A stretch of 64,000 bases of DNA, taken from Flavobacteriales bacterium (GTDB taxonomy: Bacteria; Bacteroidota; Bacteroidia; Flavobacteriales; UBA7430). Below, piece by piece: positions 26,249 to 35,402 of the stretch; position 1 is the stretch's first letter, and every line of letters starts with the position of its first letter. The notes under the pieces were generated by a model. That model had not been told where the DNA came from. It saw only the letters and a program-made list of their open reading frames with translations, and did no database searches. Made by a program: the position numbers and the translations under genes. The stretch lies in NCBI GenBank assembly GCA_022425195.1, contig JAKMFX010000034.1, positions 1 to 64,000 of the forward strand, read 5' to 3'.

Positions 26249-27052
26249 ATGCGTAAATCATCCACAAAAACCCCCAAGGTGATATTGGTAGGTTCCGGTC
26301 CTGGAGACCCAGACTTACTGACGCTAAAGGCGGTAAAAGCTCTAGAGAAAGCACCCGTTGTACTTTACGATGCTTTGGTGAATGAATCTATTTTGGATCA
26401 TGCACCCAATGCCTTGAAAGTATTTGTAGGAAAAAGGAGAGGAATGCACAGCTTTTCTCAGGATCACATTAACAATCTCTTGGTAAAGTATGCTCGAGAA
26501 TACGGCTATGTTGTTAGATTGAAGGGTGGAGATCCCTTCGTCTTTGGACGAGGGAAGGAAGAAACGGATTACATAGAATCTTTTGGAATAAAAACGGCCA
26601 TCATCCCGGGCATCACATCTGCCATAGCCGTTCCTGCAGCAATTGGTATTCCCGTGACACATCGAAAGTTTACCGAAAGTTTTTGGGTCATCACTGGAAC
26701 CACCTCATCACGCGAAATTTCTAGTGACATTCATCTAGCTGCTACCTCTAATGCCACCGTCGTCGTGCTGATGGGGATGAGTAAGCTGTCAGAGATTGTA
26801 GGTATCTACAAACGGAACAACAGATCTTCTTTGCCGATTGCAGTCATACAAAATGGAACAAAAGATGAGGAATCTTCAGGTGTGGGTACGATAGAGACGA
26901 TTGAAGCGATTGTAGAAGAAAAACAGCTTTCGTCGCCAGCCATCATCATTATTGGAGAGGTGGTAAACGGTCATGAAAGTATGCTGACTTACTTTACAGA
27001 AGCTTTTATAGAAGATGATTTTATTTATCAAAACTTAGATATAACCCCTTAA
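26249..27052 (+). CDS. cobA: Uroporphyrinogen-III C-methyltransferase
   Basis: SUMT, makes precorrin-2 from uroporphyrinogen III with two SAM, the entry to siroheme. 267 residues. Seen: VGSGPGDPDLLTLKAVKAL, YDALVN, RLKGGDPFVFGRG and IPGITSAIAVPA, all class III methyltransferase landmarks. It lies 4 nt after mobA in the cofactor operon and supplies NirB with siroheme together with the next gene. Confidence 0.94.
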   Translation: MRKSSTKTPKVILVGSGPGDPDLLTLKAVKALEKAPVVLYDALVNESILDHAPNALKVFVGKRRGMHSFSQDHINNLLVKYAREYGYVVRLKGGDPFVFGRGKEETDYIESFGIKTAIIPGITSAIAVPAAIGIPVTHRKFTESFWVITGTTSSREISSDIHLAATSNATVVVLMGMSKLSEIVGIYKRNNRSSLPIAVIQNGTKDEESSGVGTIETIEAIVEEKQLSSPAIIIIGEVVNGHESMLTYFTEAFIEDDFIYQNLDITP

Positions 27053-27061
27053 AATAGTGCC

Positions 27062-27646
27062 ATGGAACGAAATGAATTGTATCCGATTTTTGTCAAAGTA
27101 CACGAGTTAAACTTTCTTATTGTCGGCGGTGGAAATGTGGGTTTGGAAAAGCTTTCCTTCCTACTTAAATCCAGTCCTAATGCAAATGTGGAAGTGATAT
27201 CTCTCGAATTTATGGAAGAATTGGAGACGCTAGCGGCGAAGCATCCCTCCGTTTTTTTAACGAGGAAAGCTTATGAAACTTCCGACTTGGAAAAAAGACA
27301 CTTAGTGATTGGCTGTACCGATAATTTAGATGTCAACCTTCAAATCAATAAGGAAGCAAAAGAGCGATATTTGATGGTGAACATTGCAGATACACCCCAT
27401 CAATGTGATTATTACTTGGGTGGGATTGTGACCAAGGGAAATGTGAAGATAGCCATTTCCACGAACGGGCAGTCCCCCACGATGGCCAAGAGAATTCGGC
27501 AGTTTTTAGAAGAAGTGCTTCCCGATGACATCCATGAGTTGGTGGGGAATCTCAACACTTACAGAAAAACACTTAAAAATGATTTCCAAGAAAAAGTAGA
27601 AATCATGAATAAGTTAACGAGTGATTTGATTGATAAAAAAGAATAA
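27062..27646 (+). CDS. Precorrin-2 dehydrogenase / sirohydrochlorin ferrochelatase
   Basis: Met8p/CysG N-terminal type, 194 residues: oxidises precorrin-2 to sirohydrochlorin with NAD and inserts iron, giving siroheme. NAD-binding GGGNVGLEKLSFLL, then GCTDNLDVN and ISTNGQSPTMAKRIRQFL (catalytic and dimer region). It works after cobA, 9 nt upstream. Its location inside the Moco operon links both nitrate-pathway prosthetic groups. Confidence 0.92.
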   Translation: MERNELYPIFVKVHELNFLIVGGGNVGLEKLSFLLKSSPNANVEVISLEFMEELETLAAKHPSVFLTRKAYETSDLEKRHLVIGCTDNLDVNLQINKEAKERYLMVNIADTPHQCDYYLGGIVTKGNVKIAISTNGQSPTMAKRIRQFLEEVLPDDIHELVGNLNTYRKTLKNDFQEKVEIMNKLTSDLIDKKE

Positions 27647-27648
27647 GT

Positions 27649-27885
27649 ATGGCATTGATAAGATACTTTGGTCAAATTGCAGAGGCTACCGGATGTACTC
27701 GAGAAAAAGTGTGCATCGCAAACATCAATTTGAAAGATTTAATGGACCGGTTGAATGAGCAGTATGGCTTGGAGCGATTCCAAAAACAGATTGCCGTGAA
27801 CCAGGTTCTTGTCAATCCTAATAAGACTTATTTAATTAAAGACTCTGATGAAATTGTCATACTCCCTCCGTATGCCGGGGGTTGA
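27649..27885 (+). CDS. moaD: Molybdopterin synthase sulfur carrier subunit
   Basis: Ubiquitin-like sulfur carrier, 78 residues, ending in the required Gly-Gly (LPPYAGG), which is thiocarboxylated. Works with MoaE. It lies 2 nt after the siroheme gene. The MoeB-type adenylyltransferase that activates MoaD is not in the window. Confidence 0.93.
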   Translation: MALIRYFGQIAEATGCTREKVCIANINLKDLMDRLNEQYGLERFQKQIAVNQVLVNPNKTYLIKDSDEIVILPPYAGG

Positions 27886-27915
27886 TACTTTCGTTGATAA
27901 TACAAATTAATTTCC

Positions 27916-28344
27916 ATGAAAAATGTTTTTATAGAGGGGGCAATTACACCCGAATTTATTGCGCAATCCCTAGCGAAGCACCAAACGAAGCACAGCATTG
28001 GCGCCCATAATATATTTTTAGGCCAGGTGCGCGCAGACGAAGTTGATGGTCAGAAGGTGAAAGGGATTGAATACACTTGCTATATAGAGCTTGCGAACTC
28101 ACAGCTAGAAACCATTAGGGAAGAGACTTTTCAGAAGTACAAACTCACCTGCATGCATGTCTATCATAGCTTAGGCTTAGTGGAGGCCGGCGAAGTGTGC
28201 CTGTTCGTCTTTGTTTCTGCTGAGCGGCGAAAAGAAGTGTATGCAGCCACAGAATATTTGGTGAACCGCGTGAAAGAAGAAGTGCCCATTTTTGGGAAGG
28301 AAATATTTGACAATGAAACCCATCAGTGGAAAGTAAATCAATAG
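27916..28344 (+). CDS. moaE: Molybdopterin synthase catalytic subunit
   Basis: 142 residues. Transfers sulfur from MoaD to cyclic pyranopterin monophosphate. Seen: HNIFLGQVRADEV, VYHSLGLVEAGEVCLFVFVSAERRKEVY and VPIFGKEIF, the usual active-site Lys and Arg regions. It follows moaD by 30 nt. Confidence 0.94.
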   Translation: MKNVFIEGAITPEFIAQSLAKHQTKHSIGAHNIFLGQVRADEVDGQKVKGIEYTCYIELANSQLETIREETFQKYKLTCMHVYHSLGLVEAGEVCLFVFVSAERRKEVYAATEYLVNRVKEEVPIFGKEIFDNETHQWKVNQ

Positions 28345-28346
28345 TT

Positions 28347-29258
28347 ATGGTAGATATTACGCATAAAAGAACCACCCTTCGAAAGGCAACGGCTTCAGCT
28401 CGAGTCAAAGTTAGTAAGCCAGAGACCATAGAGGCCCTTCAGAAAAACCTAGTTCCCAAAGGAAATGTTTTTGAAATGGCAAAAACAGCCGGTTTGTTTG
28501 CCGTTAAAAATACACATACCGTCATTCCCGATTGCCACCCTTTACCGGTGGAGTATACCTCTGTGGATTATGAGGTGGATGACTTGTACATCACCATCTT
28601 GTTTACCGTGAAAACCGTTTACAAAACGGGTGTTGAGGTTGAGGCCATGCACGGTGCATCTGTCGTTGCGCTAACCATGTACGACATGCTTAAGCCTATT
28701 GACAAGGGAATTGAAATACACGACATCAAGCTGCTCCAAAAGTCCGGAGGAAAAAGCAGTTATCAAAATCGATTTCCCAGCCCCATTCGAGCGAGTGTGC
28801 TGGTCTGCTCAGACACCATCTCTGAGGGGAAAAAGAAAGACCGTGCAGGACAAGTAATCATTGAACGACTCAAAGCGCATGGTTTTGAGGTGATCGACTA
28901 CGACATCATTCCGGATGAGATAGAGCAAATACAGAGTAAAGCACTGGAGTATGCGACCCAACAACAGCTGGTGATTTTTACTGGCGGCACGGGTCTGTCG
29001 GAAAGAGACGTAACTCCCGAAGCTTTAGCGCCCATCCTAGAACGGAGAATCCCCGGAGTAGAAGAGGCGATTCGCAATTACGGACAGGACCGAATGCCTT
29101 ATGCCATGTTATCGAGGAGTGTTGTGGGCACCATTGGAAATTGTTTACTCATCGCTCTACCCGGATCTACCAACGGTGCACGAGAGTCTATGGATGCGAT
29201 TTTCCCACACATTACGCATGTGTTTAAAGTGTTAAAAGGATTTACGCACAATGCATAA
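28347..29258 (+). CDS. moaCB: Fused MoaC-MoaB molybdenum cofactor biosynthesis protein
   Basis: 303 residues from ATG at 28347, two nt after moaE. The N-terminal half (about 1-150) is MoaC, cyclic pyranopterin monophosphate synthase: VDITHKRTTLRKATA, IPDCHPLPVEY and VEVEAMHGASVVALTMYDM. The C-terminal half (about 155-300) is MoaB/MogA-type molybdopterin adenylyltransferase: FTGGTGLSERDVTPEA and ALPGSTNGARESM. The fusion covers an early and a late step. It overlaps moaA by 8 nt. Confidence 0.93.
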   Translation: MVDITHKRTTLRKATASARVKVSKPETIEALQKNLVPKGNVFEMAKTAGLFAVKNTHTVIPDCHPLPVEYTSVDYEVDDLYITILFTVKTVYKTGVEVEAMHGASVVALTMYDMLKPIDKGIEIHDIKLLQKSGGKSSYQNRFPSPIRASVLVCSDTISEGKKKDRAGQVIIERLKAHGFEVIDYDIIPDEIEQIQSKALEYATQQQLVIFTGGTGLSERDVTPEALAPILERRIPGVEEAIRNYGQDRMPYAMLSRSVVGTIGNCLLIALPGSTNGARESMDAIFPHITHVFKVLKGFTHNA

Positions 29259-30258
29259 ACCCTCCGATATATTGGTAGATTCCATGGGGCGTAAGCACAA
29301 TTATTTACGCATTTCCCTTACGGAAAAGTGCAATTTGCGTTGTAGCTACTGCATGCCTGCTGAGGGGCTGCCGCTGATGCCAAAGAAGCATCTGATGACG
29401 CGTGAGGAAATTTTTAGGCTGGCCCAAGTTTTTGTGAAACACGGGGTCGATAAAATTCGGCTGACCGGAGGAGAACCTCTGGTAAGAAAAGATTTCACCC
29501 CAATTCTACAAGACTTGTCTACCCTACCCATCGATTTGACTTTAACCACCAATGCCGTATTGGTGGACCGATATATCGACCCCTTGAAGTCTTGTGGTGT
29601 TAGAAGTCTTAACGTAAGTCTCGACACCCTTCAGGAAGATAAATTCCTAACGATCACAAAGCGTGATGCCTTTAAAAAAACCCTTCAAAACATTCAGCTG
29701 TTGATTAGAGAAGGCTTTCACTTGAAACTGAATGTGGTGTTGATGAAAGGCTTTAACGACAATGAAATAATTGATTTCATATCTTTAACCAAAGCGCTTC
29801 CCATCGCACTTCGTTTTATAGAGTTTATGCCTTTTCACGGAAATAAGTGGGATAAGTCACAATTGGTCACCCAAAAAGAAATTCTTCAAACCGCGGCCCA
29901 TCACTTTGGAGCTGGTCAACTATTTCCTCTAGAAATCGAGGCCAATGCAACGGCAAAAAATTATAAAATAGCCGGCCATAAAGGAAGTTTTGGCATCATC
30001 AGCTCTGTCAGTAACCCCTTTTGTGACACCTGCAATCGTATTCGATTGACCGCCGATGGGAAAATAAAAAATTGTTTGTTTTCTAATGATGAGCTCGATC
30101 TACTCACACCCTTGCGGGAAAACACCTTTTCAGAAACCCTCATCAGCGATGTGATTTCACGAAAAAAGTCCGTTCGTGGAGGAATGACTTCATTTGAAGC
30201 GTTGAATGACCCAAAGAATCACAGTCAGAACAGAAGTATGCTGGCCATTGGCGGGTAG
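29251..30258 (+). CDS. moaA: GTP 3',8-cyclase, radical SAM
   Basis: 335 residues. Converts GTP to the cyclic precursor used by MoaC. Radical-SAM motif CNLRCSYC near residue 28; SAM-binding TGGEPLVRKD; a C-terminal second [4Fe-4S] cluster region CDTCNRIRL ... NCLF; and the conserved C-terminal Gly-Gly (LAIGG). It is the last gene of the operon, convergent with the rubredoxin-domain gene (30-nt gap). No clear terminator hairpin lies between them. Confidence 0.95.
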   Translation: MHKPSDILVDSMGRKHNYLRISLTEKCNLRCSYCMPAEGLPLMPKKHLMTREEIFRLAQVFVKHGVDKIRLTGGEPLVRKDFTPILQDLSTLPIDLTLTTNAVLVDRYIDPLKSCGVRSLNVSLDTLQEDKFLTITKRDAFKKTLQNIQLLIREGFHLKLNVVLMKGFNDNEIIDFISLTKALPIALRFIEFMPFHGNKWDKSQLVTQKEILQTAAHHFGAGQLFPLEIEANATAKNYKIAGHKGSFGIISSVSNPFCDTCNRIRLTADGKIKNCLFSNDELDLLTPLRENTFSETLISDVISRKKSVRGGMTSFEALNDPKNHSQNRSMLAIGG

Positions 30259-30288
30259 TGGTTGAATGGGCAAACCAACATATTTCCC

Positions 30289-31722
30289 TTAAGCTCTTGT
30301 GAACATCTTCTTTTGAAATGAAGTTTTTGGCGCCCCACATAGAGAACAGACAAAATCTTCTCCCAAGTCGTCGAAAGCCGTGTTGGGTTCAATTTCTTGA
30401 CTGGGGTCGCCGTATTCCGAGTCGTAAATGGTCAAACACTCCGAACATTGATGTACTTCGTATTCCATAATCTCCGGTTCGGTTTCGGGAAGGACGGTTT
30501 CATCCTTTTCGTTCCCCAGCTGATCGAAATACATACGACTCAATTCCATTAACAATCCCGGAAGCTCCACCATGTCTACATCTTGAACGTGAACGATGTA
30601 TTCTTGTTCGTTGGTGTCGAAGTTTTTGGCGTACAACAGGTTGTAGGTGTCTCGAATTTTATATGCTGAGAGTTCAATGGGGCTCGCATTTTTCTCAACG
30701 ACAATAGAGGTAAAGTAATTCGTTGTTTTTGAGTTGTTTGAAACCCCAAAGGTCAAGCCGTAGGTGCTGATGTCGTTTTGATCGAAGTTGGTGACTAAGT
30801 ATTTCTTTAGCTTTAAGGCCTCTTCATCTCCAACAGGTAAGTGCCAATTCAATTCTAGCATGGAGTGGCGTACGTTGATTCCAAACTTCCCCAATAATTT
30901 TTCCCACTGGAGTTTGGTGCTCTTGGGAATGTCTTTCACAATGAATGACTTCCAGGGAGTGATGGATATTTTACCAATTTCACAGGTCAGACAAAGGTCG
31001 CACATGGCTTTCAGGAAGTCGAGGCTGTAGAGGTTGTTACGCCAATATAAGCCCAGCCAGTATTTGTCGTTACCCGTTCTGTGCATTCCCTCGTAATAGG
31101 GGAACGGTTGAAAGGGAATCTCCAAAGGCTTGTCAATGGTAATGTTATTGGTCTGCTCCGCATCATTGACCAGTTCAAAGAGCGTTTCGATGGTTTCGGG
31201 CTCTTCCACAAGAAGCTTTTCAATGGCTTTGGTTACCCGAGCCATATCCCAGCTGTAAATCAATACCGGGTAGGGGAGAGTTTCCTTCCATCCGGGCAGT
31301 CTGAGGTAGAGGTGCCAGTAATCCTCCTGTTCTGAGGCGATAAAATTGAGGTTCCCGGTAAATACGGGTACCAAATGTTGTTTGGGGTCTGTAATGTTTA
31401 CTTTCAGTAGCGGAGTTTCTCGAAACTGCTCGAGCACATACAAATACTTGTCTCCCGTTAGCCATGATGTACTGGGCATGATATTGCTGGAGACATAGGA
31501 AGAACTGATGTTTTGTTTTTCTGTATTCTCAGGGGTAACCACCTCAAAATCTTTGAACGATTTCAAGGCTTCAGAGCATACTTCCTCGGGGAATAGAATG
31601 TCTTGTCGAGACCCAAAAGAAATGGCTTTTAAGCCGATGTCTTCCGTCGTTTGACAGATGGATTTCAATTCTGCAGGCGCCAATACGCCCCCTTTGATGA
31701 TTAGGCGACTTAATACTTTCAT
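30289..31722 (-). CDS. Rubredoxin-domain protein with NiR/SiR-like N-terminal part, partner of NasA
   Basis: 477 residues. The C-terminal part (about 428-472) is a rubredoxin: CSECLTIYD ... FVCSLCGAPK supplies four cysteines for one iron. The N-terminal part resembles ferredoxin-like half domains of nitrite/sulfite reductases (GGVLAPAELKSI, AISFGSRQDILFP; later IGKISITPWKSFIVKDI), but no C-x5-C/C-x3-C siroheme cluster is present; one CDLCLTC motif is seen. It overlaps nasA by ATGA, so translation is coupled. I infer an electron-transfer or assembly subunit of NasA. No named function is known to me. Confidence 0.75.
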   Translation of the reverse strand: MKVLSRLIIKGGVLAPAELKSICQTTEDIGLKAISFGSRQDILFPEEVCSEALKSFKDFEVVTPENTEKQNISSSYVSSNIMPSTSWLTGDKYLYVLEQFRETPLLKVNITDPKQHLVPVFTGNLNFIASEQEDYWHLYLRLPGWKETLPYPVLIYSWDMARVTKAIEKLLVEEPETIETLFELVNDAEQTNNITIDKPLEIPFQPFPYYEGMHRTGNDKYWLGLYWRNNLYSLDFLKAMCDLCLTCEIGKISITPWKSFIVKDIPKSTKLQWEKLLGKFGINVRHSMLELNWHLPVGDEEALKLKKYLVTNFDQNDISTYGLTFGVSNNSKTTNYFTSIVVEKNASPIELSAYKIRDTYNLLYAKNFDTNEQEYIVHVQDVDMVELPGLLMELSRMYFDQLGNEKDETVLPETEPEIMEYEVHQCSECLTIYDSEYGDPSQEIEPNTAFDDLGEDFVCSLCGAPKTSFQKKMFTRA

Positions 31723-34700
31723 GACACCGGTTCTTTTGTGGCGCTGAGAATTTCTCTCACCTCTGTTTTACAACTTCCGCATCCCAGTCCTGCCCCCGTT
31801 TGCTTACACAGTTCCGTAAAGTCGTTGCAGCCTGCTGCAATCGCTTCTTGTAGGTTTCCTTCGCCTACCTGACTGCAAGAGCAAATGAGTTTGCCTTTTA
31901 CGGGTTCGCTGTTGGAAGCCCCCCGCAGCAGCTGGGTTCTTTTATTTGACAACTCAACTTTGGATTCTATAAGGGTTTTAAATTCCGCAAACTCGGTTTT
32001 GTCTCCAATGAGTACGGCACCGATGAGCAAGTCATTTCTTACAATGCATTTTTTATAGTAGCGCATCTGCATGTCCGCCAGAATGATCTCTTCATAGCTG
32101 TCGTCATTTTCGGGGACATCAATCTCACCAATGGTGCATAAATTCAGGTCTTTAAATTTGAGGATGTTCATGGCAACAGAGCCTTTGTATTGACTGCTGA
32201 TGTCTCCTGCAATGTAATTTGCCAGAATTCCCGCTTGCTCTTCAGCGGCAGAGGTGATTCCTAAAAGTTTGTTGTTAAACTCTGCAATCTCGCCAATGGC
32301 AAAAACATCCGGTACTGAGGTTTCTAGATGCTGATTGACCTTGATTCCTCGACCGCAAATGATGCCGGCATCCTTGGCAATTTCAATGTTCGGTCGCGTT
32401 CCAATGGCGTAGACGATCGCATTCGATTGAAAGGAACGCCCACTTTTTAGGGTGATGTTTAAGTGGTTGGCTATGTCGTCGTTGAAGACCGTGCTTACCT
32501 CATTGGAAAAATAAATCTGAATGCCCAAGTCGAGAACGTGCATGGCCAATAGCTTGCTCGATTTCGGATCTAGTTGTCTTTCCATCAGTCTAGAGCTCCT
32601 TTGAACGATGCTAATTTTTACTCCTTGTTCTTTCAGTGCAGCAGCCAATTCCAGCCCCAACAAACCTCCACCTACAATCGTTACATGTTTTTCATTTTCA
32701 GGTAGGTCAATCTGATTTAAGTACGCTTTAAAGCGATCGGCATCGGGTTTGTTTCTCATCGTGAAGCGTCCTGGAAGATCCAGTTGCACATCCCTTGGGA
32801 CAAAGGCCCGACTTCCCGTCGCCAGAATGAGTTTGTCGTAGGAGTATACTTCGCCGGAATTGTCAGTAACCTTTTTAGCAACCGTATCTATTTGTTCCAA
32901 GGCTACTTCGTCATGCATGTATATGTTCAGCTTGTAAAGTTCTTTCTCCCTAATTTTTTGAAGTTGCTCCCATGACAATTCGTCCGTCACGTATTCCGGA
33001 AGCAATACCCGATTGTAAAAGGAGTACTTCTCTTTTGAGAATACATGAATCTCATCTTGCTCGTTGTGTTCTCGATAGTTTTGTACAAAACGGAAAGCGG
33101 CAGCTCCCGCTCCGGCAACAACGATTTTATTGACTGGCTTTTTATATTTCTTAATGGATACTCGCGTGTATTTAAAGTCCGGTTCTTTGGACTCGAGGTC
33201 TACTATGGTATTCGTTAGGTTGTTGGTGCGGTTTAGGTCGCTTTGAAGTTGTTTCCCCCAATGCATTGGCAAGAACACCACACCCTCTCTCATTGTTTCA
33301 GTCACTTTTGCTCTTACCCGAACCATTCCATTCTTACTTTTCACCTCTACCACCTGTCCGTGTTTTATTTTTTGCAGATGTGCGTCTACAATACCAATTT
33401 CCAAAACAGGGTCCGGATAATGGGTTTTCAGTCGAGCGACTTTCCCCGTTCTCGTCATGGTGTGCCATTGGTCACGAATTCTTCCGGTGGTTAGTACAAA
33501 AGGGTATTCTTCGTTAGGTTTATCTGAGATGTTATGGTCAAAGGAAGCTACGTTAAAGCGAGCTTTTTGAGAGGCGGTGTGAAATTTTTTGTCTTCAAAC
33601 AATCGCTTTGTTCCGTTTTTGCTGGAAGCATTCACGGGCCATTGGAAGGTACCTTCCGTCTTCAGTCGATCGTAATTCAATTCAGTGATGTCGATGTTTG
33701 TGCCTTTGGTCATGGCGCAATACTCTTTGTAGATGTCCTCTGTTTGCGCGTACTGAAAAGCATGATATCCCATTTTTTGTGCGAAATCACATAGGATGTC
33801 TACATCAGGTCGCGCCTCTCCTGGCGCCTCAATAAATTTTGGCAAATGGGAAATTCGTCGCTCGGAGTTGGTCATCGTACCTTCTTTTTCGAGCCAGCCG
33901 GCTGCCGGAAGGACCAAGTCGGCATATTCGAGTGTGTCGCTTCGGTTCGAGATGTCCTGAACGATGACAAATTTCGCTTTTTTAAGCGCCCTTTCTATGC
34001 GATGCATATTGGGTAGGCTTACCATTGGGTTGGTACAGATGATCCATATGGCTTTCATCTTCCCCGATTCCAAAGCATCGAACATTTCGGTAGCGGTGTA
34101 CCCCGGTTTTGGCGAAATGGACGGTACGCCCCAGAAGTCAGCCACTTCCTGTCTGTGACTTTCGTTAGATAGGTCTTTGTGGACGGCCAATAGGTTCGCC
34201 ATTCCGCCGACTTCTCGTCCTCCCATGGCATTGGGTTGGCCGGTCAGAGAAAAAGGCCCAGAGCCAGGTTTTCCCACTTGTCCGGTGATGAGCGAAATGT
34301 TCAAGAGCGCACAGTTCTTGTTGGTTCCTATGGCACTTTGATTCAGCCCCATGGCCCACATGCTGATGAAGCCCTTGGCATTGCCGATCATGAGCGCTGC
34401 CTTTTTGATTTCTTCAACGCTGATGCCACATATCTTGGCCGCCTCTTTTATAGAGGTGCTTTTTACACGCTCTTTATAGGCTTCGAAATTTTCGGTATGT
34501 GCTTTGATGAATTTACTGTCAATCTTCTTTTTGTCGATCAGATGTCTTGCGATGGCGTGGTATAGAAAAACATCCGTTCCAGGGATGATCTGTAGATGAA
34601 GGTCTGCAAACTGAGCCGTATCTGTTTTTCTAGGATCGACCACAATCACTTTTACGTTGGGATTCTTTTCCTTGTGTTGTTCCAACCTTCTGAATAGAAT

Positions 34701-35243
34701 TGGGTGGCACCAAGCGGGGTTTGCTCCCGTGATGAGAAAGCAATCGGCAAGCTCAATGTCTTCATAGGAAACGGGTACGGAGTCTTCTCCAAAGGTCTTT
34801 TTGTATCCCACCACGGCAGAACTCATGCACAGTCTGGAGTTGGTGTCTATGTTATTGGTTCCCAGAAAGCCCTTGCTGAGCTTGTTGGCAATGTAGTATT
34901 CTTCGGTAAGGCATTGACCGGAAACATAGAGACCAACGCTGTTGGGACCGTGTTTTTTAATGAGCGATTTAAACACTTTTGCTGCTCGGTCTAATGCCGT
35001 ATCCCAGTCCACGCGTTCGCGAGGGTAGGCTTTGTTCCAACGCATCTCTGGGTATAAGAGCCGGTCGGAGGTGTCGTTCACCACATAGTGTAAGTTCATT
35101 CCTTTGGAACACAACATCCCTTTATTCACAGGGTGGTCTTTGTCTCCCGTTACGGTGACGTTTTCTTGAAAGTCCTTTTGGACTTCAATACCACATCCAA
35201 CGCCACAGTAAGAACAAGTCGTTTTGACACTTTGTTGTTTCAT
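31719..35243 (-). CDS. nasA: Assimilatory nitrate reductase fused to FAD oxidoreductase and BFD domain
   Basis: 1174 residues joining three modules. Residues 1-700: molybdopterin oxidoreductase with N-terminal [4Fe-4S] (CSYCGVGCG ... GMLCSKG), Moco-binding NAIGTNKN-like loop and SLTGQPNAMGGREVGG typical of NasA/NarB. Residues about 706-1090: NirB/NasC-like FAD/NAD oxidoreductase (VVAGAGAAAFRFV; TIVGGGLLGLELAAAL). Residues about 1115-1170: BFD [2Fe-2S] (CSCSQVGEG ... GLGCGSCK). In other bacteria the reductase is a separate NasC protein. The fusion suggests direct NADH use. It reduces nitrate to nitrite in the cytosol, and a dyad TACGTA-N4-TACGTA lies upstream. Confidence 0.93.
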   Translation of the reverse strand: MKQQSVKTTCSYCGVGCGIEVQKDFQENVTVTGDKDHPVNKGMLCSKGMNLHYVVNDTSDRLLYPEMRWNKAYPRERVDWDTALDRAAKVFKSLIKKHGPNSVGLYVSGQCLTEEYYIANKLSKGFLGTNNIDTNSRLCMSSAVVGYKKTFGEDSVPVSYEDIELADCFLITGANPAWCHPILFRRLEQHKEKNPNVKVIVVDPRKTDTAQFADLHLQIIPGTDVFLYHAIARHLIDKKKIDSKFIKAHTENFEAYKERVKSTSIKEAAKICGISVEEIKKAALMIGNAKGFISMWAMGLNQSAIGTNKNCALLNISLITGQVGKPGSGPFSLTGQPNAMGGREVGGMANLLAVHKDLSNESHRQEVADFWGVPSISPKPGYTATEMFDALESGKMKAIWIICTNPMVSLPNMHRIERALKKAKFVIVQDISNRSDTLEYADLVLPAAGWLEKEGTMTNSERRISHLPKFIEAPGEARPDVDILCDFAQKMGYHAFQYAQTEDIYKEYCAMTKGTNIDITELNYDRLKTEGTFQWPVNASSKNGTKRLFEDKKFHTASQKARFNVASFDHNISDKPNEEYPFVLTTGRIRDQWHTMTRTGKVARLKTHYPDPVLEIGIVDAHLQKIKHGQVVEVKSKNGMVRVRAKVTETMREGVVFLPMHWGKQLQSDLNRTNNLTNTIVDLESKEPDFKYTRVSIKKYKKPVNKIVVAGAGAAAFRFVQNYREHNEQDEIHVFSKEKYSFYNRVLLPEYVTDELSWEQLQKIREKELYKLNIYMHDEVALEQIDTVAKKVTDNSGEVYSYDKLILATGSRAFVPRDVQLDLPGRFTMRNKPDADRFKAYLNQIDLPENEKHVTIVGGGLLGLELAAALKEQGVKISIVQRSSRLMERQLDPKSSKLLAMHVLDLGIQIYFSNEVSTVFNDDIANHLNITLKSGRSFQSNAIVYAIGTRPNIEIAKDAGIICGRGIKVNQHLETSVPDVFAIGEIAEFNNKLLGITSAAEEQAGILANYIAGDISSQYKGSVAMNILKFKDLNLCTIGEIDVPENDDSYEEIILADMQMRYYKKCIVRNDLLIGAVLIGDKTEFAEFKTLIESKVELSNKRTQLLRGASNSEPVKGKLICSCSQVGEGNLQEAIAAGCNDFTELCKQTGAGLGCGSCKTEVREILSATKEPVS

Positions 35244-35259
35244 AGGGCTGCAAGATAGT

Positions 35260-35292
35260 CAAATTACGTATTTTTATACGTATAAATACGTA
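35260..35292 (-). promoter_or_regulatory. nasA promoter/operator with TACGTA-N4-TACGTA dyad
   Basis: Perfect dyad TACGTATAAATACGTA at 35277-35292, plus a third TACGTA at 35265-35270. Downstream on the minus strand TAATTTG (35266-35260) resembles a -7 box with a one-base spacer. The arrangement parallels moeA. Strongest copy of the shared motif. Confidence 0.6.
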
Positions 35293-35402
35293 AAAATATG
35301 ACTTGAGTCCTGCGTAATCATGAAGACAAGTGACCCTATAAATCACAATCGATCAGGGATGTTATTGAAAATCAATTGTATTGGAAGCGGGTTCTTTCAA
35401 AT

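Noticed and set aside
32784-34994. Plus-strand ORFs of 63-109 aa opposite nasA
   Set aside because: Shadows of the nasA frame, with no recognisable domains.
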